The notes: generated from the letters alone by a model not told the origin. 64,000 bases of DNA from Mycobacterium parmense (GCF_010730575.1 NZ_AP022614.1:3596001-3660000), one strand, 5' to 3'. Positions 54,522 through 64,000 are shown, numbered from the stretch's first letter. A program made the numbers and translations.

Positions 54522-55868
54522 TCAGGCGACCAGGAAGTCGCAGCCGGTTTTGTCCCGGACCTCGGCGACCGTGACGCCGGGATGCAGTTCGGTCAGCGTG
54601 AGCCCGCGCCCCGGATCGACGTCGAAGACGCACAGGTCGGTGATGATCATGTCCACCACCCCTTTACCGGTGAGCGGGAGCGAGCACTGCCTGAGGATCT
54701 TCGGGCTGCCGTCCTTGGCGGTGTGATCCATCACGACGATCACCCGTTTGACCCCCGACACCAGGTCCATCGCGCCGCCCGGGCCCTTGACCATCCTGCC
54801 CGGGACCATCCAGTTGGCCAGGTCGCCGTTCTCGGCCACCTCCAGCCCGCCCAGGATCGACAGGTCGATGTGGCCGCCGCGGATCATCGCAAAGGAGTCC
54901 GCGCTGCTGAAGAAGCTGGACCCGCGGATGGTGGTGATGGTCTGCTTGCCCGCGTTGACCAGGTCGGGGTCCACCTCGTCTTCGGCCGGATAGGCTCCGA
55001 TGCCCAGCAGTCCGTTCTCCGATTGCAGAGTGACGTTGATGTCGTCGGGGATGAAGTTGGCGACCAGCGTCGGAATGCCGATGCCGAGGTTGACGTAGTA
55101 GCCGTCGCGCAACTCCTTGGCGGCACGCTTGGCCATGAGCTCGCGGATGGGGCTGTCGCTCTTGACCGCGGCGCCGCCGCTGGTGGTGCGGAATTCGATC
55201 CGCTTCTCGTATGCGGGTCCCTCGACGATGCGGTCCACGTAGATGCCCGGGGTGTGGATCAGGTCGGGATCGAGTTCGCCGACCTCGACCAACTCCTCCA
55301 CCTCGGCGATGGTGACGGCGCCGCAGGTGGCGATCATCGGGTTGAAGTTGCGCGCCGTCTTGCGGTAGACGAGGTTGCCCGCGGTGTCACCCTTCCACGC
55401 CTTGACGATCGCGACGTCGGCGCGAATCCCTTCCTCCAGAACGTATTCGGTGCCGTCGAAGACCCTCATGTCCTTGCCTTCGGCGAGCTGGGTGCCGAAG
55501 GCGGTGCGGGTGTAGAAGCCCGGGATCCCCGCGCCGCCGGCACGCAATTTTTCGGCCAGCGTGCCTTGGGGGGTGAGCGCGAGGTCCAACTCGCCGGCCA
55601 GCACCTGACGCTCGAATTCCTTGTTCTCCCCGACGTAGGAAGCGATCACCTTCTTGACCTGTCGTCCCTTGAGCAACAGGCCCATGCCGAAATCGTCGAC
55701 GCCCGCGTTGTTTCCGACGATCGTCAGGTCTTTGACGCCGCTGTCCACCAGCGCGCGGATCAGGTTCTCGGGGATACCACACAGCCCGAATCCGCCCGCC
55801 GCGATGGTGATGCCGTCCTTGAGCAGACCCCGTAGCGCCGACTCGGCGTCGGCGTGGACTTTAGTCAC
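54522..55868 (-). CDS. succinyl-CoA:3-ketoacid CoA transferase, alpha and beta fused
   Basis: This 448-residue protein carries both halves of 3-oxoacid CoA-transferase in one chain: alpha at ~1-230 ([48 protein letters not shown]) and beta from ~240 ([30 protein letters not shown] with the catalytic Glu). It moves CoA from succinyl-CoA to acetoacetate. H37Rv has separate scoA and scoB elsewhere. GTG 55868 overlaps the GH76 gene stop by 4 bp. A short linker ([13 protein letters not shown]) joins the halves; no stop or frameshift is present. Confidence 0.9.
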   Translation of the reverse strand: MTKVHADAESALRGLLKDGITIAAGGFGLCGIPENLIRALVDSGVKDLTIVGNNAGVDDFGMGLLLKGRQVKKVIASYVGENKEFERQVLAGELDLALTPQGTLAEKLRAGGAGIPGFYTRTAFGTQLAEGKDMRVFDGTEYVLEEGIRADVAIVKAWKGDTAGNLVYRKTARNFNPMIATCGAVTIAEVEELVEVGELDPDLIHTPGIYVDRIVEGPAYEKRIEFRTTSGGAAVKSDSPIRELMAKRAAKELRDGYYVNLGIGIPTLVANFIPDDINVTLQSENGLLGIGAYPAEDEVDPDLVNAGKQTITTIRGSSFFSSADSFAMIRGGHIDLSILGGLEVAENGDLANWMVPGRMVKGPGGAMDLVSGVKRVIVVMDHTAKDGSPKILRQCSLPLTGKGVVDMIITDLCVFDVDPGRGLTLTELHPGVTVAEVRDKTGCDFLVA

Positions 55869-57016
55869 TGAGCGCTCCTGTCCTGGTGCGACGATTCGGC
55901 GGTGACGTTACAGGCGGCCTCCATCAGCATCCACCCTGACAGCTGCACCGACATGTCACGTTCGGGGACCTCGGAACTCAAAACGGCGCCGCCGACGAAC
56001 TGGGCTTTCTTGCCGCCCTGGCCCGGCAGCTCGGCGTCGCGGTCCCAAAACGCGCCGAACAGCGGCAGGCCGTCCACCGTCTGCCGGTGGTCCCACGCCG
56101 ACTTCGCGCTGGACAGCACGATCGCGCGGGCAGTGTCGCGGGCCACGGCGTCGTCGGCCGAGTCACCCGGCAGGGTGGTGGCGACCAGCGCGAGGTAGCG
56201 GGCCGTGATGCCGGCGAACAGGCCGCCGTCGCCGCCCCCGCCGCCTTGTATCACCCCCGACGGCGCCATGTGCTCGCCGACCGCGGCGACCAGGCGGTGC
56301 ACGCGCGCCGCGTGCCGTGTCCGGACTTCGGCGCCGGTGCGCGCCGCCAGCTCGGTCTCCAGGCCCAGGACCACGCCCTGGCAGTAGGTGTACTGCGCGC
56401 GAACCAGCGACTTGGCCTTGATGCCGTCGAACACCAGGTGCGTGTCCGGGTCGATCAACGTCCGGTCGATCCAGTCGGCCATCTGCCCGGCCCGCTTGAG
56501 CCGATTCCCGCGGTCGTCGGAGTACCGGGCCAGGAAGATCCCCGCCGGGCCGTTGGCCGGGGCGTTGAAGAACTGGTCGGACTTGCGCCACGGGATGCCG
56601 CCACCGTCTTCGGGCACCCACGCCTTGACGAACTGGTCGGCCAGCTTGGGCAGGGCGCGGCGGCGCTCGACGCCGGCGATGCGGGCGGCGCGTTCCAGCG
56701 CCAGCGCCAGCCACGCCATGTCGTCGTAGTAGCTGTTGATCCAGGAGAAGTTGTTACGCACGCGGTGCGTGCGGACCTGCCGGTTGATCTTGATGCGCCG
56801 CGCCGGCTGCGGGTCGCGCAACTCGGCGTCGACCAGGCAGTCCAACAGATGGCTCTGCCACCAGTAGTGCCAGGTGCCGAACCGGCGGTCCCGCCGCGTC
56901 GCCGGCCAGGCCACCACGCCCAGCTGGGTTCCGGGCAATCCCCACAGCCGTCTCAGGTGCCGTTGCGTGACAGCGGCTTCGGAGCTCGCCGCGCGGTTGG
57001 CCCACAGCTGATCCAT
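55865..57016 (-). CDS. GH76-family alpha-1,6-mannanase-like protein (Rv0365c-like)
   Basis: This 383-residue protein has an alpha/alpha6-barrel of the GH76 family; the catalytic aspartate pair is seen in [21 protein letters not shown]-like aromatic patches ([14 protein letters not shown]) and [19 protein letters not shown] line the cleft. No signal peptide is seen. Such enzymes act on alpha-1,6-mannan, which in mycobacteria is the backbone of lipomannan. ATG 57016. Coupled to the CoA transferase gene by a 4-bp overlap. Confidence 0.87.
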   Translation of the reverse strand: MDQLWANRAASSEAAVTQRHLRRLWGLPGTQLGVVAWPATRRDRRFGTWHYWWQSHLLDCLVDAELRDPQPARRIKINRQVRTHRVRNNFSWINSYYDDMAWLALALERAARIAGVERRRALPKLADQFVKAWVPEDGGGIPWRKSDQFFNAPANGPAGIFLARYSDDRGNRLKRAGQMADWIDRTLIDPDTHLVFDGIKAKSLVRAQYTYCQGVVLGLETELAARTGAEVRTRHAARVHRLVAAVGEHMAPSGVIQGGGGGDGGLFAGITARYLALVATTLPGDSADDAVARDTARAIVLSSAKSAWDHRQTVDGLPLFGAFWDRDAELPGQGGKKAQFVGGAVLSSEVPERDMSVQLSGWMLMEAACNVTAESSHQDRSAQ

Positions 57017-57058
57017 ACTGCCGATCCTGCCCTACGCGTGCGAGCGTCGACGACGCGT

Positions 57059-57703
57059 TCACCATGCCTGGGAGAGGTCCGCGTGCCGGCGGATCCAGGC
57101 GTGCATCGCGATCCCGGCGGCAACGCCTGCGTTGATGCTGCGCGTCGACCCGAACTGGGCGATCGAGACCGTCAGCGCCGCGCCCGTGCGGATGTCGTCG
57201 GTGATGCCGGGGCCCTCCTGGCCGAACACCAGTAGACACTCCCGTGGCAGCGCGGTGTCCTCGAGGCGCGCCGCGCCCGGGACGTTGTCCACCGCCACCA
57301 CCGTGACTCCCGCGCCCGCCGCGAAGTCCAGCAGTTCGGCGGTGCTGTCGTGATGGCACAGCCGCTGATAGCGGTCGGTCACCATTGCGCCGCGGCGATT
57401 CCAGCGTCGCCGCCCGACGATGTGCACGGTGTTTACCGCGAAGGCGTTCGCCGTGCGCACCACCGAGCCGATGTTCGCGTCGTTGCCGAAGTTCTCGATC
57501 GCCACGTGCAGGGGGTGACGGCGCAGGTCGATGTCGGCGATGATCGCCTCCCGGGTCCAATACCGGTAGGCGTCGACGACATTGCGAGAGTCGCCGTCGC
57601 GCAACAGGATCGGATCGTAACGGGAGTCTTGGGGGGGCGACCCGGGCCAGGGCCCGACGCCGCCGGCCGGTGCGCCCCATTCGGTGGGCCCGGCCTCGGT
57701 CAC
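57059..57703 (-). CDS. SpoU/TrmH-family RNA 2'-O-methyltransferase (Rv0380c-like)
   Basis: This 214-residue SPOUT methyltransferase has motif 1 NFGNDANIGSVVRTANAF, motif 2 LVFGQEGPGI and motif 3 IAQFGSTRSINAGVAAGIAMH with knotted-fold Asn/Arg. The first ~60 residues are a variable, Gly/Pro-rich extension (WGAPAGGVGPWPGSPPQDS). GTG 57703 overlaps the preceding lipoprotein gene by 4 bp. Target is rRNA or tRNA, not specified by sequence. Confidence 0.87.
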   Translation of the reverse strand: MTEAGPTEWGAPAGGVGPWPGSPPQDSRYDPILLRDGDSRNVVDAYRYWTREAIIADIDLRRHPLHVAIENFGNDANIGSVVRTANAFAVNTVHIVGRRRWNRRGAMVTDRYQRLCHHDSTAELLDFAAGAGVTVVAVDNVPGAARLEDTALPRECLLVFGQEGPGITDDIRTGAALTVSIAQFGSTRSINAGVAAGIAMHAWIRRHADLSQAW

Positions 57704-58617
57704 CGCTGCGTCCAGACGCCGGCGTGGGTGCCGTCGACGGCCACCGTGGCGTACAGCAGCGCCTCGTTGATCTCGCCCTGGGTGCACAACGAAGCGTCGA
57801 CGTGCACGGAGTCCTGCGACGCGTCGGGCAGGATCAGCACCGACGACCCGTATACGGCGCAGGCGGGGTTCAGTCCGGGGCCGGGCAGCGAGGGCGAGGA
57901 CAGCAGCATCAGCGGGCCGCCGCGCGTGGCGGAGTCGTCGCGATAGCGGGCCGCGACGCCGTCGGCCTCGAGCCCGAGCAGCATGTAGCCGTTGCCGGTG
58001 AAGGCGGCCGGGTCGCCCAACTGCGCCTTGGTGACCGGGGTGCCGTCGGCGCGCCACGCCGAGAGATTGACGGTCTTGACCACCAGACCGGTGTCGTTGG
58101 CGTTGGTCGGCATCAGGCCCACCGGGAACGCCACCGGGTAGGCCGACGAGCTGTTCGCGATCCGGTCGCGCGGCGAGTAGCCGTAGACGCCGCGCACCTG
58201 GCTCCGATCCTTCAGCGGCCCAAGGCAAACCGTGCCGGTGAGCCGGCCGGGCGGCGCCGACAGCGGCGAGATGACGCCGCGCACAGCGGCCCGCGCCCCG
58301 TCGCAGCTGCCCAGCGCGGTCGACTCCATCGGGTGAGCGAGCGCACCGTACAGCCCGAACCGGATGTCCTCGGGCTTGGCGTGGGATGCGTTGGGATCCT
58401 TGGGTGAAGCGTCGACGTCGACCAGCACGTAATCGCCGCTCCAGCGCAGGTTCGACACTGACATGTTCCAACCCAGCAGCGCCAGCGTCTCCCCGAGCCG
58501 GGCGCCCTGTGCGCCGTAGGGGGCGGCGGGACGGCCGGAGCCCGAGCAGGCCGTCAGGCACGCCGCGATGGCGGCCACGCAGGCATAGCGACTGAGGCAT
58601 CCGGGACCCGCCGGCAA
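57700..58617 (-). CDS. lipoprotein (Rv0381c-like)
   Basis: This protein of about 305 residues starts at TTG 58617, immediately after the pyrE stop (TAG-G-TTG), with signal peptide and lipobox CLTAC. The mature region resembles a secreted beta-rich domain; no catalytic motif is recognised. It contains four cysteines besides the lipid-bound one (GSCD, TVCL, PACA, SLCT). No stronger start is visible: an in-frame GTG (VAAIAACLTAC) would leave too short a signal. It is coupled to the methylase gene downstream. Confidence 0.75.
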   Translation of the reverse strand: MPAGPGCLSRYACVAAIAACLTACSGSGRPAAPYGAQGARLGETLALLGWNMSVSNLRWSGDYVLVDVDASPKDPNASHAKPEDIRFGLYGALAHPMESTALGSCDGARAAVRGVISPLSAPPGRLTGTVCLGPLKDRSQVRGVYGYSPRDRIANSSSAYPVAFPVGLMPTNANDTGLVVKTVNLSAWRADGTPVTKAQLGDPAAFTGNGYMLLGLEADGVAARYRDDSATRGGPLMLLSSPSLPGPGLNPACAVYGSSVLILPDASQDSVHVDASLCTQGEINEALLYATVAVDGTHAGVWTQR

Positions 58618-58618
58618 C

Positions 58619-59161
58619 CTAGCCCAGCCCCAGATCGGCGAGGCCCAGGACACTGCGGTAGGGCAGCCCCTCGGCTTCGATCGCCTCGGCGGCACCCGTG
58701 GCACGGTCCACCACGGTCGCCACGCCGACGACCCGGCCGCCCGCGGCCTGGACGGCGTGCACGGCCGTCAGCGCGGAGTTGCCCGTGGTGCTGGTGTCCT
58801 CGACCACCAGCGCACGCTTGCCCGCGACCTCCGATCCCTCGATAAGTCGTTGCAGGCCATGCTCTTTCGCAGACTTTCGCACCACGAACGCGTCGATCGG
58901 CCGGCCCGGCGCGTGCATGATGGCCGTCGCCACAGGGTCGGCACCCAGGGTGAGCCCGCCGACCACCGCGAAGTCCCAGTCGCTGGTGAGGTCGCGCATC
59001 AGCGCGCCGATCAAGGCCGAGGCGCGGTGGTGCAGCGTGGCGCGGCGCAGGTCGACGTAGTAGTCGGCCTCCTTGCCCGACGACAGTGTGACCCGCCCGT
59101 GCACCACAGAGAGCCGCCGCACCAGATCGGCCAGCTCCACCCGCAACTCAGGTGCGCCCAC
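58619..59161 (-). CDS. pyrE: orotate phosphoribosyltransferase PyrE
   Basis: This 180-residue enzyme makes OMP from orotate and PRPP. The PRPP motif is ALVVEDTSTTGNSALTA, and RVTLSSGKEADYYVDLRRATL is the N-terminal signature. GTG 59161; it overlaps the upstream SDR gene by 14 bp. The flexible-loop region VVRKSAKEHGLQRLIEG is typical. Confidence 0.95.
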   Translation of the reverse strand: MGAPELRVELADLVRRLSVVHGRVTLSSGKEADYYVDLRRATLHHRASALIGALMRDLTSDWDFAVVGGLTLGADPVATAIMHAPGRPIDAFVVRKSAKEHGLQRLIEGSEVAGKRALVVEDTSTTGNSALTAVHAVQAAGGRVVGVATVVDRATGAAEAIEAEGLPYRSVLGLADLGLG

Positions 59162-59921
59162 GGCCGCCGCCGATTCGTTTGGTCGCGGCCCGGGCGAGGC
59201 CCCGCGGCAGCAGCCGCCCGGCGGTGACGATCGCCTTGTACTGCGGACCCGGAATGCTGATGACCTTGCCGCGGGCGACGTCGGCCAGGCTTCGACTCAC
59301 GACGTCGTCGACCGCCAGCCACATGAACGACGGAAGCTTGGCCATGTCGATCCCGGCCCGGGCGTGAAACTCGGTGCGCACGTATCCCGGGCACACCGCG
59401 TGCACGCCGACGCCAGTGCCCTGCAGGGAAACGGCCAGGCCCTCACTGAAAGCGATGACCCAGGCCTTGGACGCCGAATACGTCGACCCCCGCCCGGGCA
59501 CCAGCCCGGCGACGCTGGCGATGTTGATGACGGTGCCGACACCGGCATCGAGCATGGCCGGCAAGGCGGCGCGGGTCAGATGCATGACGGCGGTGACGTT
59601 GACGTCGAGCTGAGCCTGCAGCACAGCGGGATCCGTGGCCCAGAATTCACCGGACGTGCCGAAGCCGGCGTTGTTCACCAGCACGCGCACGCCCGCAGCG
59701 AGGCGCTCCTCCACCTTGCGGCGGCCGGCGGGATCGCCCAGATCCGCGGGCAGGACCTCCACGCCGCCGGCCCGGCCCCGCAGCTCGTCCGACAGTTCGG
59801 TCAACCGGTCGACGTCGCGGGCGACGAGCACCACGTCGTAGCCGTCGCGGGCAAAGCGCCGCGCGTATCCGGCGCCGATCCCCGACGTGGGCCCCGTGAT
59901 GAGGGCTACGGGACGGGGCAT
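59148..59921 (-). CDS. short-chain dehydrogenase/reductase
   Basis: This 257-residue SDR has the NAD(P) motif TGPTSGIGAGYA (TGxxxGIG), NNAG, and the catalytic set Ser-Tyr-Lys in IASVAGLVPGRGSTYSASK. After Rossmann strand 2, ARDVDRL suggests NADP preference through Arg. Likely membrane-surface acyl or steroid substrate, but not determined. ATG 59921 overlaps the upstream stop by one base. It separates pyrE from the Rv0383c-like gene; in H37Rv the two are adjacent. Confidence 0.88.
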   Translation of the reverse strand: MPRPVALITGPTSGIGAGYARRFARDGYDVVLVARDVDRLTELSDELRGRAGGVEVLPADLGDPAGRRKVEERLAAGVRVLVNNAGFGTSGEFWATDPAVLQAQLDVNVTAVMHLTRAALPAMLDAGVGTVINIASVAGLVPGRGSTYSASKAWVIAFSEGLAVSLQGTGVGVHAVCPGYVRTEFHARAGIDMAKLPSFMWLAVDDVVSRSLADVARGKVISIPGPQYKAIVTAGRLLPRGLARAATKRIGGGRGRT

Positions 59922-60799
59922 CAGTGCTGGTAGTTGGTGGCCTCATGGCCGTTGCGCCCGGCCGGCGGCGGGCGACGACCCGCGTCCGGGCGACCCTCGG
60001 GCCGGCCCTGGTCGCGGCGCATCGGCTCGGGGGCGCGTCGGGGGGCCTGCGTGGCCGAACCCAGCAGCCCGGTCACGTCCTGCTGCCCGCGCGTCGGCGG
60101 CAGTTCCGCGCGGCCGGCGGGGGCCAGCGGGCGGCTGGGGGACGCGCTGCGCAACCCGGACGGGGCTCCCGCCTCCGTGGGGGTCTCCTGGGGCAGCGGC
60201 GGCAGGACCCGCAGCAGGTCGTTGAACTGGCGGACAGTGCGCAGCCCCTCGTCCCACTGGGCGCGGGTGCTGGTCACCGGCATGGCGACCAGCGTCCAGT
60301 TCTGCTCGTTCCACATGATCTCGGCGCAGTCGGGCGCGGTGTGGGCGAACGTGACCATGCGGCGGTCGCAGGCGCGCCGCGCCGCGTCCAGGTTGGTGGA
60401 GTACACCATCCGCGGCCCGATCGCACCCAGCAGCCAAATGTCGTTTTCCCGCGGCTCTTTGAGCCCCTTGAGCCGCAGGTCGACGACGACGTTGGTGCCC
60501 ACCTTGCGGTGCAACGCGATCACCGTGGCGACTTCCTCGAGGTCGAAGATGTACACCGCCTCGCCCCGGATCTGACCCAGCACCACGTTCTGGGCGGCCA
60601 CGTTGCCGACCGTCGACATCACGCCGCGCTTCCAGCGCTGGACGATCTCGGTCGATTCACGCTCGTAGTCGAACCCGTGCGACCGCGCCCAGGACTTGCG
60701 GCGCCTGCTGCGGCCGCGGCGTCGATCCAGGTCGACGTACAGCAACACCCCCGCGCCGACGAAGCACAGCGCGGAAAGCGTGAACCAGAGGGGGACCAT
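59921..60799 (-). CDS. membrane-anchored conserved protein (Rv0383c-like)
   Basis: This 292-residue protein has one N-terminal transmembrane helix (PLWFTLSALCFVGAGVLLYV), a basic patch (DRRRGRSRRRKSWARSHG), a conserved globular part of about 150 residues (WKRGVMSTVGNVAAQNVVLGQ, IFDLEEVATVIALHR, LKGLKEPRENDIWLLGA) and a disordered Pro/Arg/Gly-rich tail (~100). Function unknown. Conserved next to clpB and pyrE in H37Rv. GTG/ATG start at 60799. Confidence 0.8.
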   Translation of the reverse strand: MVPLWFTLSALCFVGAGVLLYVDLDRRRGRSRRRKSWARSHGFDYERESTEIVQRWKRGVMSTVGNVAAQNVVLGQIRGEAVYIFDLEEVATVIALHRKVGTNVVVDLRLKGLKEPRENDIWLLGAIGPRMVYSTNLDAARRACDRRMVTFAHTAPDCAEIMWNEQNWTLVAMPVTSTRAQWDEGLRTVRQFNDLLRVLPPLPQETPTEAGAPSGLRSASPSRPLAPAGRAELPPTRGQQDVTGLLGSATQAPRRAPEPMRRDQGRPEGRPDAGRRPPPAGRNGHEATNYQH

Positions 60800-60866
60800 C
60801 CCAAACAGGGTATCCGCTCGGGCGCCGGATTACAGAAGCCGACGAGGTTACAACCCAGTCACAGCG

Positions 60867-63419
60867 CTATCCCAGGATCAGCGAGTCACCGTCGGGGCTG
60901 ACGTTCACCGGCACGGTGTCCCCGTCGTGCACGTCGCCGGCCAGCAGCATCTTCGCGAGCTGGTCGCCGATGGCCTGCTGCAGCAGACGCCGCAACGGCC
61001 GGGCGCCGTAAACCGGGTCGAACCCGCGGTGCGCCAGCCACTGCTTGGCCGGCAGCGACACCTCCAGCGTCAGCCGACGCTGGGCCAGCCGCTTCTGCAG
61101 CTGCGCCAACTGGATGTCGACGATGGCCACCAGCTCGCCGGGCTCCAGGCCGTGGAAGACGATCACGTCGTCGAGCCGGTTGATGAACTCCGGCTTGAAC
61201 GCCGAGCGCACCGCGGCCATCACCTGCTCCTCGGTGCCGCCCGACCCCAGGTTGGACGTCAGGATCAGGATCGTGTTGCGGAAGTCCACCGTGCGGCCCT
61301 GCCCGTCGGTGAGCCGGCCCTCGTCGAGCACCTGCAACAGGACGTCGAACACGTCCGGGTGAGCCTTCTCGATCTCGTCGAACAGGATCACCGTGTACGG
61401 CCGCCGCCGCACCGCCTCGGTCAGCTGACCGCCCTGGTCGTAGCCGATGTAGCCCGGAGGGGCGCCGACCAGCCGGGCGACGGAGTGCTTCTCGCCGTAC
61501 TCGCTCATGTCGATGCGCACCATCGCGCGCTCGTCGTCGAACAGGAATTCCGCGAGCGCCTTGGCCAGCTCGGTCTTACCGACACCGGTCGGGCCCAGGA
61601 ACATGAACGACCCCGTCGGCCGGTTGGGGTCGGCGACGCCGGCCCGCGACCGCCGCACGGCGTCCGAAACCGCCTGGACGGCCCTCTTCTGGCCGATGAC
61701 GCGTTTGCCCAGCTCTTCTTCCATGCGCAGCAGCTTGGCGGTCTCGCCCTCGAGCATCCGCCCGGCGGGAATGCCGGTCCACGCCGAGACCACCTCGGCG
61801 ATGTCGTCGGGTCCGACCTCCTCCTTGAGCATCACGTTCTCGCGGGCCTCGGCCTGCGGCAGGGCGGCGTCGAGTTTCTTCTCGACTTCGGGGATACGGC
61901 CGTAGCGCAGCTCGGCGGCCTTGGCCAGGTCGCCGTCGCGCTCGGCGCGCTCGGACTCCCCGCGCAGCGTCTCCAGCTGCTCCTTGAGCTCGCGGACCAC
62001 GTCGATCGCGCTTTTCTCGTTCTGCCAGCGGGTGGTCAGCTCGGCCAGCTTCTCCTTCTGGTCGGCCAGCTCGGAGCGCAACTTGGCCAGCCGCTCCTTG
62101 GAGGCCTCGTCCTCCTCCTTGGCCAGCGCCATCTCCTCGATCTCGAGTCGGCGGACCAGCCGCTCGACCTCGTCGATCTCGACCGGCCGCGAGTCGATCT
62201 CCATCTTCAGCCGGCTGGCAGCCTCGTCGACCAGGTCGATGGCCTTGTCGGGCAGGAAGCGCGCGGTGATGTAGCGGTCGGACAACGTGGCCGCGGCCAC
62301 CAGGGCCGAGTCGGTGATGCGCACACCGTGGTGCACCTCGTAGCGGTCCTTCAGGCCGCGCAGGATGCCGACGGTGTCCTCCACCGACGGCTCGCCGACC
62401 AGCACCTGCTGGAACCGGCGCTCCAGGGCCGCGTCCTTCTCGATGTACTTGCGGTACTCGTCGAGTGTGGTGGCGCCGACCAGGCGCAGCTCGCCGCGGG
62501 CCAGCATCGGCTTGATCATGTTGCCGGCATCCATCGCACCCTCGCCGGTTGCGCCGGCGCCGACGATCGTGTGCAGCTCGTCGATGAACGTGATGATCTG
62601 CCCGGCGGAGTTCTTGATGTCGTCGAGCACGGCCTTGAGCCGCTCCTCGAACTCGCCGCGGTACTTGGCGCCGGCCACCATCGACCCGAGGTCCAGGCTG
62701 ATGACGGTCTTGTCGCGCAGGCTCTCCGGGACGTCGCCGGCGACGATGCGCTGGGCCAGGCCCTCCACGATCGCGGTCTTGCCGACGCCGGGCTCGCCGA
62801 TCAGCACCGGGTTGTTCTTGGTGCGGCGGCTCAGCACCTGCACGACGCGGCGGATCTCGTTGTCGCGGCCGATGACCGGGTCGAGCTTGCCCTCGCGGGC
62901 GCGCGCCGTCAGGTCGGTGGAGTACTTCTCCAGCGCCTGGTAGGTGGCCTCGGGGTCGGGGCTGGTGACGCGGGCGCTGCCGCGCACCTTGGCGAACGCC
63001 TCGCGCAGCGCCTGTGGGGAGGCGCCGTGTCCGTTCAGCAGTTTGGCGACGTCCGAGTCACCCGTCGCCAGGCCCACCATCAAGTGCTCGGTGGAGACGT
63101 ATTCGTCGTCCATCTCGGTGGCCAGCTGCTGGGCGGCGGTGACCGCCGCCAGCGATTCGCGCGAGAGCTGCGGTTGCGAGCTGGCCCCGCTGGCCTGCGG
63201 CAGCCGGTCCACCAGCCGCCCGGTTTCGGTGCGGATGGTTGCGGGCTCTACGCCGACCGCCTCGAGCAGCGGAGCGGCGATCCCGTCCGCCTGCGTCAAC
63301 AGCGCCATCAGCAGGTGAGCCGGTCTGATCTCCGGGTTACCTGCGGCCGACGCAGCCTGCAAGGCCGAGGTCAGAGCCGCTTGCGTCTTGGTTGTCGGGT
63401 TGAATGAGTCGCTAGCCAA
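60867..63419 (-). CDS. clpB: protein disaggregase ClpB
   Basis: This 850-residue AAA+ chaperone has an N-domain ([18 protein letters not shown]), NBD1 with Walker [14 protein letters not shown] and Walker [11 protein letters not shown], a coiled-coil middle domain (~400-530, [21 protein letters not shown]), NBD2 with Walker [14 protein letters not shown] and [14 protein letters not shown], and arginine-finger motifs. It works with DnaK to dissolve aggregates. TTG 63419 is preferred: GGAGGT lies 7 nt upstream and the protein then begins [13 protein letters not shown]. The ATG at 63434 sits inside that ribosome site. Confidence 0.97.
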   Translation of the reverse strand: MASDSFNPTTKTQAALTSALQAASAAGNPEIRPAHLLMALLTQADGIAAPLLEAVGVEPATIRTETGRLVDRLPQASGASSQPQLSRESLAAVTAAQQLATEMDDEYVSTEHLMVGLATGDSDVAKLLNGHGASPQALREAFAKVRGSARVTSPDPEATYQALEKYSTDLTARAREGKLDPVIGRDNEIRRVVQVLSRRTKNNPVLIGEPGVGKTAIVEGLAQRIVAGDVPESLRDKTVISLDLGSMVAGAKYRGEFEERLKAVLDDIKNSAGQIITFIDELHTIVGAGATGEGAMDAGNMIKPMLARGELRLVGATTLDEYRKYIEKDAALERRFQQVLVGEPSVEDTVGILRGLKDRYEVHHGVRITDSALVAAATLSDRYITARFLPDKAIDLVDEAASRLKMEIDSRPVEIDEVERLVRRLEIEEMALAKEEDEASKERLAKLRSELADQKEKLAELTTRWQNEKSAIDVVRELKEQLETLRGESERAERDGDLAKAAELRYGRIPEVEKKLDAALPQAEARENVMLKEEVGPDDIAEVVSAWTGIPAGRMLEGETAKLLRMEEELGKRVIGQKRAVQAVSDAVRRSRAGVADPNRPTGSFMFLGPTGVGKTELAKALAEFLFDDERAMVRIDMSEYGEKHSVARLVGAPPGYIGYDQGGQLTEAVRRRPYTVILFDEIEKAHPDVFDVLLQVLDEGRLTDGQGRTVDFRNTILILTSNLGSGGTEEQVMAAVRSAFKPEFINRLDDVIVFHGLEPGELVAIVDIQLAQLQKRLAQRRLTLEVSLPAKQWLAHRGFDPVYGARPLRRLLQQAIGDQLAKMLLAGDVHDGDTVPVNVSPDGDSLILG

Positions 63420-63469
63420 CCGAGACACCTCCATTCGGGTACTAGGTGAAAATGCTTGTCCCGTTGTCC

Positions 63470-63502
63470 AACGCCGTCAAGGTTGAGTCTGTTCCGCTCA
63501 AG
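63470..63502 (-). promoter_or_regulatory. clpB promoter: SigH/SigE-type and HspR (HAIR) elements overlapping
   Basis: On the minus strand GGAAC (63495-63491) is followed after 18 nt by GTT (63472-63470), the spacing of mycobacterial SigH/SigE promoters (GGAAC-N16-20-GTT). CTTGAGC-GGAACAG-ACTCAAC (63502-63482) matches 12 of 14 bases of the HspR HAIR operator CTTGAGT-N7-ACTCAAG. The promoter element -35 lies inside the HAIR spacer, so repressor and sigma factor compete. Start of clpB is ~50 bp downstream. Confidence 0.75.
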
Positions 63503-63529
63503 TCTAACTTCTGTGGAACCATTTCCGCG

Positions 63530-64000
63530 ATGGGACCGCCGCCTGATTGCGACCGGCGGCTCGCGTCGCCGCCGCGCAGGGTCCCCAAAAGCTTCGTGCT
63601 GGCCGAGCTGCTGCCGCTGCGCCGGCGCTACCTGTGGACGTTGTTCGCGGTCGCGATCGCGCCGGCCGCGTTGTGGATTCGGCTGCCCGCCGCGTTCGCC
63701 GCGACCGCCGTCCTCACCCTGGCGGGGATCTACGTCGTGCAGTTGCGCGGCGCACGGACCCGGATCGGCCTGCTGCGACGGGGCCGGGTGGCAACGGTCA
63801 CCGGTGCCGAAACGCTGGCGCGCGCACGCTGCGTCACCGCCAGCGCGCGGTACAACGTCCGTCTCCCGCTGGCCCACGGGTGGACCGTCACCCGGCAGCG
63901 GTGGACCGGGCCGAGCATCCAGACGGCGGTCCACTACCGGCTCGACGGCCGGTCCGGCGAACTCGTGGTGCGCGGTCGCGAATACGTCGACGGCGTGATC
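63530..64000 (+). CDS. membrane protein, truncated by the window end
   Basis: This frame opens at ATG 63530 and is still open at base 64000 (157 codons, no stop). It reads MGPPPDCDRRLASPP, a leading basic segment (RRYLWT), then two hydrophobic helices (LFAVAIAPAALWI and AAFAATAVLTLAGIYVV), then a soluble part with beta-like blocks (RRGRVATVTG, RQRWTGPSIQTAVHYRL, GELVVRGREYVDGVI). It is divergent from clpB and shares its promoter region. No family recognised; the beta-strand tail after two helices suggests an envelope-stress or small-beta-barrel domain, only a guess. Confidence 0.7.
   Translation, partial: MGPPPDCDRRLASPPRRVPKSFVLAELLPLRRRYLWTLFAVAIAPAALWIRLPAAFAATAVLTLAGIYVVQLRGARTRIGLLRRGRVATVTGAETLARARCVTASARYNVRLPLAHGWTVTRQRWTGPSIQTAVHYRLDGRSGELVVRGREYVDGVI

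Overview
The window is GC-rich, densely coding DNA from a Mycobacterium, most likely a nontuberculous species. Evidence: a glnX-glnH-pknG operon, F420-dependent glucose-6-phosphate dehydrogenase (fgd1), lpqL/lpqM lipoproteins, DUF3151, a mycobacterial-type LexA box, and GTG/TTG starts with 1-14 bp overlaps. Comparisons with M. tuberculosis H37Rv rest on remembered gene order, not on a search.

Layout. 1-1650: end of a CtpH-like P-type ATPase and a small hydrophobic protein. 1.7-6.7 kb (minus strand): a signalling cassette of a PAS/ANTAR protein, a STAS protein and a 1290-residue kinase-receiver-phosphatase-antisigma fusion. 6.8-10.2 kb: TPP riboswitch, thiC, thiD and a small hydrolase. 10.2-11.5 kb: MarR regulator and LLM oxidoreductase. 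11.5-17.1 kb (minus): lpqM, two tandem M28 peptidase lipoproteins of which one lacks metal ligands, a DUF2752 protein and a CD225 protein. 17.5-18.6 kb: two secreted paralogues. 18.6-22.8 kb: thiO-thiS-thiG plus an SGNH hydrolase under a second TPP riboswitch, divergent from thiE, then mutT3. 22.9-27.5 kb: glnX-glnH-pknG. 27.5-27.8 kb: a repeat array at the 3' end of a DUF559 gene. 28.8-31.3 kb: a DUF1800/DUF1501 pair. 31.3-35.5 kb (minus): fgd1-pta-ackA. 35.6-41.3 kb: MBL hydrolase, GNAT, methyltransferase, DUF3054, two acyl-CoA dehydrogenases and a secreted protein.

41.4-47.1 kb: an orphan SOS box, a type II NADH dehydrogenase, a small secreted protein, a P450/TetR pair, a rhodanese and a PurT-like protein with eroded catalytic motifs. 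From 47.2 kb to the end the order (thioesterase, purA, Rv0358/Rv0359-like, CDF transporter, DUF3151, Rv0361-like, fba, DedA, fused CoA transferase, GH76, SpoU methylase, lipoprotein, pyrE, SDR, Rv0383c-like, clpB) runs opposite to the first part when compared with H37Rv, so an inversion endpoint lies near 47.15 kb.

How the genes work together: the two thi loci supply the pyrimidine (ThiC, ThiD) and thiazole (ThiO, ThiS, ThiG) halves of thiamine, joined by ThiE, and both are headed by TPP aptamers overlapping the Shine-Dalgarno. GlnX/GlnH/PknG is an amino-acid-sensing kinase module. Fgd1, Pta and AckA sit in one overlapping operon. The points most worth a second look are the metal-ligand-less LpqL paralogue, the SOS promoter without its gene, the degenerate PurT, the duplicated thiC/thiD junction, the 27.5-kb repeats, and palindromic operators before the CDF, MarR and TetR/P450 genes.
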